A DNA stretch of 64,000 bases, from positions 22,197 to 86,196 of the forward strand of contig DATCBY010000065.1 in assembly GCA_036511595.1 (NCBI GenBank). Direction: 5' to 3'. This document shows positions 17,365-25,664 of this stretch, piece by piece. Positions within the stretch are counted from its first letter, which is position 1. Each line of letters starts with the position of its first letter. Source of the DNA: DASZQY01 sp036511595. Lineage in GTDB: Bacteria > Pseudomonadota > Alphaproteobacteria > Rhizobiales > Kaistiaceae. Below the pieces are notes generated by a model. That model saw only the letters and a list, made by a program, of their open reading frames with translations, made no database searches and had not been told where the DNA came from. The position numbers and the translations under genes are program-made.

Positions 17365-18519
17365 ATGGCCGCCAACAATACATCGGGAATACTCCCCGCC
17401 GCCGCGATCCGCGAACTGCTGGCGAACGGCGCCATCGCCGTGCCGCGCTCCGTCGGCGCCGATCAGGTCCAGCCGGCGAGCCTCGATTTGCGTCTCGGCA
17501 ATGTCGCATACCGCGTCCGCGCCAGCTTCCTGCCCGGCCCCAACCGCATCGTCGCCGACCGGTTGAAGACCGTGACGCTGCATGAATTCAGTCTCGCCGA
17601 TGGCGCCGTGCTGGAGACGGGCTGCGTCTACATCGTGCCGCTGATGGAGAGCCTGAAGCTGCCCGCCAACATCGCCGCGGCCGCGAACCCGAAATCCTCA
17701 ACCGGCCGCCTCGACGTATTCACCCGCGTCATCACCGACCGGGCGCGCGAGTTCGACACAATACCTGCCGGCTACACCGGGCCGCTCTACCTCGAAGTCA
17801 GTCCGCGCACGTTTCCGGTACTGGTGCGCGCCGGCTCGCGCCTGTCGCAGATGCGTTTCCGCCGCGGCGAGGCCCGGCTCGACGATGCAGCGCTGCTGAC
17901 GCTGCACCGGAAGGAGACGCTCGTTGCCGGCGAGCCCAATATCGCCAACGGCATCACCGTGACCATCGACCTCGCCGGCGCCGGCGATATCGTCGGCTAC
18001 CGCGCCAAGCGCCACACCGGCGTCATCGACGTCGATCGGCGCAACCAGTACGACCCGGCCGATTTCTGGGAGCCGCTGCCGCGTCACAAGGTATCCGAGC
18101 TGATCCTCGACCCGGACCAGTTCTATATCCTCGTCTCGCGCGAGGCTGTCCATGTGCCGCCCGACTATGCCGCCGAGATGGTGCCGTTCGATCCGCTGGT
18201 CGGCGAATTCCGCGTCCACTACGCCGGCTTCTTCGATCCGGGCTTCGGTCACTCAGCCGCCGGCGGCACCGGCAGCCGCGCAGTGCTGGAAGTGCGCAGC
18301 CACGAAGTACCTTTCATCCTCGAACACGGGCAGGTGGTCGGCCGGCTGGTCTACGAGCGCCTGACCGCGCGGCCGGACAGGCTCTATGGCGACGACCTCG
18401 GCTCCAACTATCAGGCGCAGGGCCTGAAGCTGTCGAAGCACTTCCGTATTTCGGCGATGTCCAGCATGTGGGTATTTGGCCAGCCGCCGCGGGGAACGGA
18501 CCCGGCCGGTTCCTCTTAA
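17365..18519 (+). CDS. dcd: Two-domain 2'-deoxycytidine 5'-triphosphate deaminase
   Basis: Deaminates dCTP to dUTP, supplying dUMP for thymidylate synthesis. At 384 residues it is about twice the usual Dcd length and matches the alphaproteobacterial tandem form with two dUTPase-like beta domains. The first has the trimer/nucleotide motif NPKSSTGRLDVFTRVI near 108-123, which includes the conserved Ser-Thr-Arg/Asp phosphate and sugar contacts; the second, after about residue 215, ends with ILEHGQVVGRLVYERL. The start used is ATG 17365 (MAANNTSG), with a TTG 12 codons upstream as alternative. It is divergent from metZ, and the riboswitch lies in the spacer. Confidence 0.87.
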   Translation: MAANNTSGILPAAAIRELLANGAIAVPRSVGADQVQPASLDLRLGNVAYRVRASFLPGPNRIVADRLKTVTLHEFSLADGAVLETGCVYIVPLMESLKLPANIAAAANPKSSTGRLDVFTRVITDRAREFDTIPAGYTGPLYLEVSPRTFPVLVRAGSRLSQMRFRRGEARLDDAALLTLHRKETLVAGEPNIANGITVTIDLAGAGDIVGYRAKRHTGVIDVDRRNQYDPADFWEPLPRHKVSELILDPDQFYILVSREAVHVPPDYAAEMVPFDPLVGEFRVHYAGFFDPGFGHSAAGGTGSRAVLEVRSHEVPFILEHGQVVGRLVYERLTARPDRLYGDDLGSNYQAQGLKLSKHFRISAMSSMWVFGQPPRGTDPAGSS

Positions 18520-18655
18520 GGTTCGCTTCACCACCTCGTTTCGAGCTTTGTTAAAATCGACACGCTCTAAGGTCGTTGCGCAAAAAAATGCGGACCGGAG
18601 ATTGTGTCGCGCTGAGCGCGCCTCCTCGCATTTTGATTGCTTTGGAGGAAGCGCG

Positions 18656-20490
18656 ATGGCGTGGCGTAGGTTTTTTCTCATCGCGTCCGCGGCGGTCGGG
18701 ATCGCTGTCCTGGTGTGGCGGTTGGCGGAGACGCCGTCGGGAGCCAAATCAACCATTTCGTCTTGACGTACACGGTGGATCAGAAAGTGGCGGCGCTGCA
18801 CGTCGGTACGCGTACGGTCGAATTGCCGTCGGAGAAGGGTCGGGCGGTTCGAGCCGCGATTACCAATCGGGACTTCGCGGACGCCGACAAGATTGCCGCG
18901 GCAATACTGGCCGCCAGTCATCTGACGTCCTGGCAGTTCTATCCATTTACCGACTTCGTTGAAGACACCGTCGACCCGGATAACCCCGACGACCCCGCTT
19001 TCGAGGCAGAGCTCACCGCTTGGGTCGCACACGACCCCGGCTCCGCGATGCCGTTACTGATTCGCGCGAAGTATTACCTCGAACTGGCTTGGACCAAACG
19101 CGGCGGCGGGTATAGCAGCGAGGTGTCGAAGGCCGACATGGAGTTGTTTGACAGCTACAGCACCAAGGCCCTCGCCGATGTCGAGGCGGCGATCCAGCGC
19201 GATGCGCGGAACCCCTACGAATTTTATCTGCGGCTCAGAATTTTCCATGGGTTCGGCGCGAGTCACGAGATGTTGGCCGCCTTCGAGGACGCGGTCGCGC
19301 GATATCCCGGATACTACGATCTCTACGACGTCATGCTGGAGACGCTGCAGCCGAAGTGGGGTGGAAGCGTATCGGCGATGTATGCCCTGGTCGACAAGTA
19401 TGTCGGCCGTCTCGATGCCACTGCGCCGCAGAAGCTGCTTTACGTGACCCTTTACCGCTATCTGCTGGAGACGACGACGGGCTGCTGGAGCAGTCAGCCC
19501 CAGGACAAGGACAAGCGGGATGAATGCGTGTCATCCGGCATGGAGAGCGCGATAACTCCCGGTCTCCGGGACGCAATGCTCGTAGCGCTGCAACAGTATG
19601 ACCGGGCGGACAGATACCGGTTCAGCCTGGCGTTGCGGGACATTTTTTCCAATGCCATCGCGATGAGCAGTGGCTACGCCGGCGAGCTGCTTCAGATCGC
19701 GGCCACGAGCCTGCACAGCAACACTCAGCTCACCGAAGCCCAGCCCGAGGCGAACAACTACGTCATCGACGAAGCAGTCGCGATGTCCTGGTACGACACC
19801 GGGTATTATGAGAACGCGGCGGCGAAGGCGAAAGAAGCGCTGCGGGACGTTGGCAACACGAGGTTCCCTAGCGAGGAGGAGAAAGACGTGGCTGTGGGTG
19901 CCGTCCTGTCTACGCTGGCTCGCGCCGACGACGCACTTGGTCACCCGCAGGACATGATCGCAGTAGACGAGGCGGCAGTGAGCCTCGGCGACGTGACGGG
20001 GGTGGAGAAATACGTCTGCTACACCTACTACAAACTGTTGGACTACGACGACGCGGTTCGCACGTGCAGCCATGCGATCGAGCGGGGCGATTTTGCGATG
20101 GAGGCACATTACTGGCGTGGCGAAGCCTATCGCGACGCGCATGAACCAGCGGCGGCGCTCAGTGACCTGGCCATGGTGGCAGGATCACAACACAGGTTGA
20201 GGTCTCACGCGGCCATCGACATGTCGATGATCTATTTTGGCCGCGACGACAATCGCGGCGCGCTCGACGTCCTCAACCGGTACGACTACCTTTATGACTG
20301 ATCCAAGACCAGCCGCGACTACGTCGCGGTCGGCTACAACAACCGCTGCTTCGCGTACATGCAATTGGGCGAACTGAAGAAGGCGCTCGACGACTGCAAC
20401 CAATCGCTGAAATACGGGTCCATTCCCGATGCCTTCAGCAAGCAGGCCGAGCTGATGAAGCGGCTCAGCGCACCCGATGTGCGTTCATGA
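18656..20490 (+). pseudogene. Broken TPR-repeat protein gene (frameshift plus in-frame TGA)
   Basis: A strong Shine-Dalgarno GGAGGAA (18644-18650) precedes ATG 18656, which encodes a signal-anchor-like N terminus (MAWRRFFLIASAAV). That frame stops at 18766, but the main body of a helical TPR-type protein continues in the next frame from about 18715 to 20301, so a one-base shift lies within 18715-18766. The body stops at TGA 20299-20301, yet the same frame then runs 62 more codons to TGA 20488-20490 and encodes a complete TPR (YNNRCFAYMQLGELKKAL). The gene is thus damaged at both ends, or one lesion is recent. The lower GC and codon use also differ from the neighbours. Function unknown. Confidence 0.8.
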
Positions 20491-20506
20491 GACTACGGGA
20501 TAGCCG

Positions 20507-22111
20507 TTACCCCCGTATCATTTTCTCCAGCGTCTCCAGCCGGTCGGCTTCCGACGGCGGCTTGTCCCAGCGCAGACGCGCGATGCGCGGGAAGCGCATG
20601 GCGATGCCGGATTTGTGGCGGGTGGAGCGCTGCAGGCCCTCGAAGGCGACCTCCAGCACGAGGCCTTTCGTCGCCTCATGCACGACTTCACGTACCGGCC
20701 CGAAGCGGTTGACGGTGTTGTTGCGCACGAACTTGTCGATCTCGATCAGCTCTTCGTGGGTGAAACCGAAATAGGCCTTGCCGACCGGCACCAGGTCGTC
20801 GCCCGTGTCGCCCGGATACCAGACGCCGAAGGTGTAGTCGGAATAATACGACGAGCGCTTGCCGTGACCGCGCTGCGCATACATAAGCACGGCATCGACG
20901 GTGTGTGGATCGCGCTTCCACTTGAACCACGGTCCCTTGGGGCGCCCCGGTTCATAGACCGAATCCCATCGTTTCAGCATCACGCCTTCAATCACGGCGT
21001 CAGGCGGGGCGCCGCGCAGCGCCGCCAGTTCCTGGCCGTTGCGATAGGGAAGCAGCGGCGACAGGTCCATGCGTCGCGTCAGCGAACGTCCGACCAGTTG
21101 CTCCAGGCGTGCGCGGCGCTCGCGAAAGGGGAGCGTGCGGATGTCTTCCTCGCCGTCGATGAGGCAGTCGTAGGCGCGCAGGAACGCCGGGTGGCTTTCC
21201 ATCAGCTTCGCCGAGATCGTCTTGCGGTTCAGCCGCTGCTGCAGGTCGCTGAAGGAGCCCAGCGCGAAGCCGCGATCGCCATGCGCGCCGACGAGAAGTT
21301 CGCCGTCGATGGCGCCTTCCACGTCGAGCCCGCCGACAAGATCGGGAAAGGTGTGCGAGATGTCGTCGCCGGTGCGGGTGTAGAGGCGCGTGGTGCCGTG
21401 GTCGTTGACCGCCTGCACGCGGATGCCATCCCACTTCCACTCGGCCGCGTAATCCTCGGGAGTGATTCGCAAAAGCTCGTCGTCGGAGATCGCGTGCGAC
21501 AGCATCACGGGGCGGAAGGGCGCCCGCACCGTCGACTCCGGTCGCGCCGCACGGCCTTCCAGCCACGCGAAGAGTTCCGCATAGGGCGGCGCAACGCCGT
21601 GCCAGACTTCCTCGATCTCGTTGACGGGCTTGCCGCCGAGATCGGCGAGCGCCTGTTTGGCGAGCCGCGCCGAGACGCCGATGCGCAGGCCGCCGACGAC
21701 CAGCTTGATGAGCGCCCTGCGGCCAGTCGCATCGAGGGCGTCGAGCCACGTCTCGACCAGCTTCGGCCCTTCCGACCGCGAAGCGGCCTGCAGCCGCTCG
21801 ACTACCTCGGCCAGCCCCGGTGAGCGGTTGGCGCCGTGATGCGCCGGCCAGATCAGCGAGATCGTCTCCGCAAGATCGCCGACATAGTCGTAGGAATAGG
21901 CGAACAGCACCGAATCGACACGCGCCTCGACCAGGGCGCGCAGCATCGCCGGCTTGACGCTCGGGATGTCGAGTTCGCTGGTCAGCGCGGCCAGCGCGTA
22001 GCCGCGGTCGGGATCGGGCGTGGCGCGGAAGTAATCCACCATCAGGCGGAGCTTGACGTTCCGCTGCGGGGTCAGGATGAGGCGATCAAGGAGAGCGGCA
22101 AACGCTTGCAT
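20507..22111 (-). CDS. ATP-dependent DNA ligase (repair-cluster type)
   Basis: A 534-residue ATP-dependent ligase with an N-terminal helical DNA-binding domain (about 1-200), the adenylation domain with motif I KWDG, nucleophile Lys226, then motif III-like YDCLIDGEED, motif IV EGVMLKR, motif V WFKWKRD and a C-terminal OB domain. This architecture is that of the bacterial LigB/LigC-like ligase found with a dedicated exonuclease, Lhr-Core helicase and MPE, all present within the next 8 kb. It is not the NAD-dependent replicative LigA. It is divergent from an MFS transporter with a 63-bp gap and does not share a transcript with the other three module genes. Confidence 0.93.
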   Translation of the reverse strand: MQAFAALLDRLILTPQRNVKLRLMVDYFRATPDPDRGYALAALTSELDIPSVKPAMLRALVEARVDSVLFAYSYDYVGDLAETISLIWPAHHGANRSPGLAEVVERLQAASRSEGPKLVETWLDALDATGRRALIKLVVGGLRIGVSARLAKQALADLGGKPVNEIEEVWHGVAPPYAELFAWLEGRAARPESTVRAPFRPVMLSHAISDDELLRITPEDYAAEWKWDGIRVQAVNDHGTTRLYTRTGDDISHTFPDLVGGLDVEGAIDGELLVGAHGDRGFALGSFSDLQQRLNRKTISAKLMESHPAFLRAYDCLIDGEEDIRTLPFRERRARLEQLVGRSLTRRMDLSPLLPYRNGQELAALRGAPPDAVIEGVMLKRWDSVYEPGRPKGPWFKWKRDPHTVDAVLMYAQRGHGKRSSYYSDYTFGVWYPGDTGDDLVPVGKAYFGFTHEELIEIDKFVRNNTVNRFGPVREVVHEATKGLVLEVAFEGLQRSTRHKSGIAMRFPRIARLRWDKPPSEADRLETLEKMIRG

Positions 22112-22174
22112 GGCAGCCCATACTTAGGCATGCCGCATCTTCTCCTGCAAGAATCTACCGTGCCAGGGCAGCCG

Positions 22175-23356
22175 ATGAGCGCGACCTCCGATACTGCCGT
22201 GCCCGACGCTGCCATGCGCCGCGACCCGCTCACCTGGTATTCCTATCTGGCGCTGGCTTTCTTCAGCTATCTGAACAGCATCCAGGGAAACATCATCCCC
22301 TTCCTCAAGGCGGACCTGAACCTCACCTACAGCGTGGTCAGCCTGCACCCGAGCGCGCTGGCAGTGGGCTCGCTCCTCGTCGGACTTGCCGGCGATCGCC
22401 TCATTCGCCGGTTTGGCCGTCGCCGCATGCTGACCGTCGCCGTCGGCGGTGGTTCGGTGGGCCTCTTGCTGCTCTCGCTGGCCGGAAATATCTGGATGAG
22501 CGTCGGCAGCTGCCTCTTCATGGGCTGCTTCGCGGCCTTCGTCCCCGCAATGACCTCGACGATCCTTGCCGAATTGCACGGTGCCCGCCGCGACGTGGCT
22601 TACGCGGAGGCGAACGCGCTTTGCTATGTCTTCGCCATCACCGCGCCGCTCGTTCTTGGCCTCACCGTCTGGGCGGGCCTGAACTGGCGGATGGGCCTCG
22701 TCCCCGGAATTGCGACCGGCTTCGCCGTCGCCGCGGTGTTCCTGCGTACGCCGGTGCCCGAGCAACGGGTGGCGGTGGCGACGTCGACCGCGCCGCTGAC
22801 GCCGGCTTTCTGGGCTTTCTGGGTGATGCTGGCATTCAGCGTGGCCGTCGAATTCTCGGCGCTGTTGTGGGCGCCGAGCTATCTCGGCCAAGTGATCGGC
22901 CTGTCGCCCTCGGCGGCAGCGCTGGGCGCCGGTGCGTTTTTCGCCGGCATGCTCGCCGGCCGCGCCGCCAGCATCCGTCTCGTGCGCACCTTCTCGCTGC
23001 GCAATCTTTTCTTCGGCGCCATCACCACGGGCCTTGTCGGCTTCGTGGCCTATTGGGCCCAGGGCGGGGCGATCATCGCGGTTGCCGGGCTCTTTGTCAT
23101 CGGCCTAGGCGTCGCCATGCTGTTTCCGTTGACTCTGGGTTTCGCCATGACGGAAGCCGGAGCGGCGGGCGCCCGCGCCTCGGCGCGGCTGATAATTGCG
23201 CCCGGGATTGCAGTGCTTCTCACTCCGCCGCTGCTCGGCGCCATCGCCGATCATGCCGGCCTGTGGCTGTCACAGTTCACGATTCCGGCCTTCCTCGTGC
23301 TGGCCGTCGCTGCGTTCCTGGCCGGCGAGATGCTGACCAGGCGGGCAGCGGCGTGA
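22175..23356 (+). CDS. MFS transporter, CynX/NimT-like
   Basis: A 393-residue major facilitator protein with about 12 membrane helices in two halves. The inter-helix loop after TM2 has the MFS signature GLAGDRLIRRFGRRRM. The start is ATG 22175 (MSATSDTAV) with AGGG upstream; an in-frame region back to 21836 lies antisense to the ligase gene and is discarded. The substrate cannot be assigned; resemblance is to the cyanate/nitroimidazole exporter-importer branch. It sits between the ligase and exonuclease genes of the repair module. Confidence 0.85.
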   Translation: MSATSDTAVPDAAMRRDPLTWYSYLALAFFSYLNSIQGNIIPFLKADLNLTYSVVSLHPSALAVGSLLVGLAGDRLIRRFGRRRMLTVAVGGGSVGLLLLSLAGNIWMSVGSCLFMGCFAAFVPAMTSTILAELHGARRDVAYAEANALCYVFAITAPLVLGLTVWAGLNWRMGLVPGIATGFAVAAVFLRTPVPEQRVAVATSTAPLTPAFWAFWVMLAFSVAVEFSALLWAPSYLGQVIGLSPSAAALGAGAFFAGMLAGRAASIRLVRTFSLRNLFFGAITTGLVGFVAYWAQGGAIIAVAGLFVIGLGVAMLFPLTLGFAMTEAGAAGARASARLIIAPGIAVLLTPPLLGAIADHAGLWLSQFTIPAFLVLAVAAFLAGEMLTRRAAA

Positions 23357-23412
23357 TCGTCGGCCTCAGCGTTTTCTTTCTGACGGCCGCCGGGGAACTT
23401 TCGGCCGCGCAA

Positions 23413-23432
23413 TCGATTGATTAGCCAATCGA
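23413..23432. repeat. Short perfect inverted repeat
   Basis: TCGATTG (23413-23419) and CAATCGA (23426-23432) form a perfect 7-bp inverted repeat with a 6-nt spacer, about 30 bp before the 48-residue ORF. It is placed like an operator or a weak hairpin at the 3' end of the MFS transcript. No T tract follows. Confidence 0.4.
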
Positions 23433-23463
23433 ACAAGAGAGTAGCGCCTGGACGGAGGCCGCC

Positions 23464-23610
23464 ATGACAGCCGAAGAAAAGAAAAAGCAGAATTCATCGA
23501 AGCCGACGAAGCCGGTGGACGATACCCGGCCGCTGGCCGAGGAGATCGAGGATGAGATGCTCAAGCAGGACATTCCGGTAGAGACCGGCATTCGGCCGCA
23601 GAAGAAATAA
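23464..23610 (+). CDS. Small hydrophilic protein, 48 residues
   Basis: An uncharacterised small ORF beginning MTAEEKKKQNSS and ending IRPQKK. It is supported by a good Shine-Dalgarno (GGAGG at 23454-23458, 5 nt before ATG) and a clean stop. The protein is Lys/Glu/Pro-rich with no hydrophobic segment, and is probably disordered with one short acidic helix (AEEIEDEMLKQ). It lies after the MFS gene and its stop directly abuts the stop of the convergent exonuclease gene. I know no named family; similar small ORFs may be missed in relatives because of length. Confidence 0.6.
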   Translation: MTAEEKKKQNSSKPTKPVDDTRPLAEEIEDEMLKQDIPVETGIRPQKK

Positions 23611-24624
23611 TTACGTCGTATCGTCCTCGTCGTAGCCCACCATGTGGAGCGGCTTGGCCGGAATGCCGGCAAGCGCGCACCAGCGCACCAGCGCTTCCTC
23701 GCGGCCGTGGGTGACCCAGACTTCCGACGGCGCGATTTCGGTAATCGTAGCGGTCAGTTCATCCCAGTCAGCGTGATCCGACAAGATAAGCGGCAGTTCG
23801 ACGCCGGCCTGCTTGGCGCGCTGGCGGATGCGCATCCAGCCTGAAGCGAAACACGGAACCGGATCGGGGAAGCGGCGCGCCCAGCGCTCGGCGATCTCCG
23901 ATGGCGGGCAGACGATGACGGCCCCGGCGAAATCGCCTTTGGCGCCCGAGGATATGGTGGCGGGAGCCAATGACCCAAGCGCGATGCCTTCCGCTTCGTA
24001 GAGCCGGCAGAGCGTTTCCATACTGCCGTGCAGGTAGATCGTGCGTTCGTAACCGGCGTCACGCAGCATGCGGATGACGCGTTGAGCCTTGCCCAGTGAA
24101 TAGGCGCCGACGAGATGGGCGCGTTCCGGGAACTGCTCCAGCGATGCGATAAGCTTGGCGATCTCGGCTTCCGCCGGTGGATGGCGGAAGACGGGTAGAG
24201 CGAATGTCGCCTCGGTGATGAAGATGTCGCAGGGCACCGGCACGAAGGGCAGGCAGGTGGGATCGGCGCGGCGCTTGTAGTCGCCGGAAGCGACGATGCG
24301 GAGATCCTCGGCCTCGACCGCGATCTGGGCCGAGCCCAGCACATGGCCGGCGGAATGGAAGGTAACGCGAGTGGCGCCGATCGTCATTGTCTCGCCGAGC
24401 TTCGCCACTTGCGTGGCGCCGGCGAAGTCGGCGCCGTAGCGCGCCGCCATGATCTTCAGCGTTTCGGCAGTCGCCAGCACCGAACCGTGACCGGCGCGGG
24501 CGTGATCGGAATGACCGTGGGTGATGAGGGCGCGGTCAACCGGGACGGTCGGGTCGATGTGGAATTGGCCGGGCGGGCAAAAGAGGCCCTGCGCGGTCGG
24601 GATGAGGAGTTCTTCAGGGCGCAT
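23611..24624 (-). CDS. Ligase-associated DNA exonuclease (metallo-beta-lactamase fold)
   Basis: A 337-residue MBL-fold nuclease of the beta-CASP/SNM1 type, named 'ligase-associated DNA exonuclease' in family databases; homologues degrade DNA ends with divalent metal. The metal motif THGHSDHARAG is at 35-45, followed by SAGHVLGS (motif 3), ASGDYKRRADP (motif 4) and the beta-CASP-region motifs, with SDHADWDEL near the C terminus. The enzyme belongs to the module with the ligase, Lhr-Core and MPE. It is the second gene after the DMT transporter on the minus strand, 14 bp downstream of it. Confidence 0.93.
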   Translation of the reverse strand: MRPEELLIPTAQGLFCPPGQFHIDPTVPVDRALITHGHSDHARAGHGSVLATAETLKIMAARYGADFAGATQVAKLGETMTIGATRVTFHSAGHVLGSAQIAVEAEDLRIVASGDYKRRADPTCLPFVPVPCDIFITEATFALPVFRHPPAEAEIAKLIASLEQFPERAHLVGAYSLGKAQRVIRMLRDAGYERTIYLHGSMETLCRLYEAEGIALGSLAPATISSGAKGDFAGAVIVCPPSEIAERWARRFPDPVPCFASGWMRIRQRAKQAGVELPLILSDHADWDELTATITEIAPSEVWVTHGREEALVRWCALAGIPAKPLHMVGYDEDDTT

Positions 24625-24638
24625 GCTTCAAGAGATAG

Positions 24639-25538
24639 TCAGTCGGGCGCGCCGAAGCCAGCGTCGGGTACCGTATTCGGGGGCGCCGGCCGCCGCCGCA
24701 GCACCAGCACGGCAAGACCCGCCATGATGATCGCCATGCCGGCGAGGCGCACCGGGCCAAACCGCTCGCCGAGCAGGAGCGCGGCCGACAGCGTGCCGGT
24801 GACCGGCACCAGCAGCGAAAACGGCGCCACCGTGGCGGCGGTATATACCCGCAAGAGAAAGCCCCAGGCGCCGTAGCCGAAGATGGTCGAGACGATGCTG
24901 ATATAGAGGACGGCCCCGATGGTGAGCCAGTTCGCATCGGCAACGGCATGGCCGATGCGCGCCGGACCCTCGAAGGCGAGCGACAGCGCGAAGAGCGGCG
25001 GCGCCGCGATCAGGCTGAGCCACGACATCAATGCCAGCAGGCCGACCTTGCCGATCCGGCGCAGCATGACGTTGCCGATCGACCAGAAGAACGCCGAGCC
25101 GAGGATGAGCACCAGGCCGGCGGTGGTGACACCGTTGACGCCGACCGTGGTGGCGACGACGGCGAGGCCGACCAGCGTAACGCCTGCGGCGACGAGCTGG
25201 CGTCGGGTCGGGAACTCGCGCAGGACCAGCGCCGCGATGCCGATGGTGATGAACGCCTGCACCTGCAGCACGATGGAGGCGAGACCCGGTGGCATGCCGA
25301 CCGCCATCGCGGGGAACGACAGCGCGAACTGCCCGACGAACAGCGTCAGGCTGAGGGAAATGAGCACGCCCCAGCGCAGCGCCGGCCGCGGCACGAAGAA
25401 GACCGGTAGCGCGGCGACGGCAAAGCGGAGCGCCGCAAGAAAGAGCGGCGGAAAGTCGGTCAGCCCTTCGACGATGACGACGAAGTTCAGCCCCCAGACG
25501 ACCGAGAGGATGACCGCGAGGGCGATGTGGCGGGGTGG
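24639..25538 (-). CDS. DMT-superfamily EamA transporter
   Basis: A 299-residue protein with ten predicted membrane helices in two EamA repeats (about 5-140 and 155-290), the family of drug/metabolite exporters such as O-acetylserine/cysteine export protein. No ATG lies at the domain boundary; the best start is TTG 25538, giving MPPRHIALAVILSVVWG, which fits the family N terminus. The longer in-frame extension upstream is antisense to the helicase start and lacks hydrophobicity. It precedes the exonuclease by 14 bp, so the two are probably co-transcribed. Substrate unknown. Confidence 0.85.
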   Translation of the reverse strand, partial: PPRHIALAVILSVVWGLNFVVIVEGLTDFPPLFLAALRFAVAALPVFFVPRPALRWGVLISLSLTLFVGQFALSFPAMAVGMPPGLASIVLQVQAFITIGIAALVLREFPTRRQLVAAGVTLVGLAVVATTVGVNGVTTAGLVLILGSAFFWSIGNVMLRRIGKVGLLALMSWLSLIAAPPLFALSLAFEGPARIGHAVADANWLTIGAVLYISIVSTIFGYGAWGFLLRVYTAATVAPFSLLVPVTGTLSAALLLGERFGPVRLAGMAIIMAGLAVLVLRRRPAPPNTVPDAGFGAPD

Positions 25539-25664
25539 CAAGGTTTGGGCCGGGCAGGGAATGGATCGCCGCCTTATGCCCCCGGCGCGTGCCGAAAGCC
25601 AGACCGGCGACCCCGGATTTTGTTCGGGTGGACGGGGCGGAAAGGTGGCATTACGCCTTGCATC

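Noticed and set aside
20299..20329. TGA in the TPR gene as a selenocysteine codon
   Set aside because: The hairpin has a 3-nt loop without the bulge or loop features of a bacterial SECIS, TPR proteins are not known selenoproteins, and the same gene also has a frameshift. Decay is simpler.
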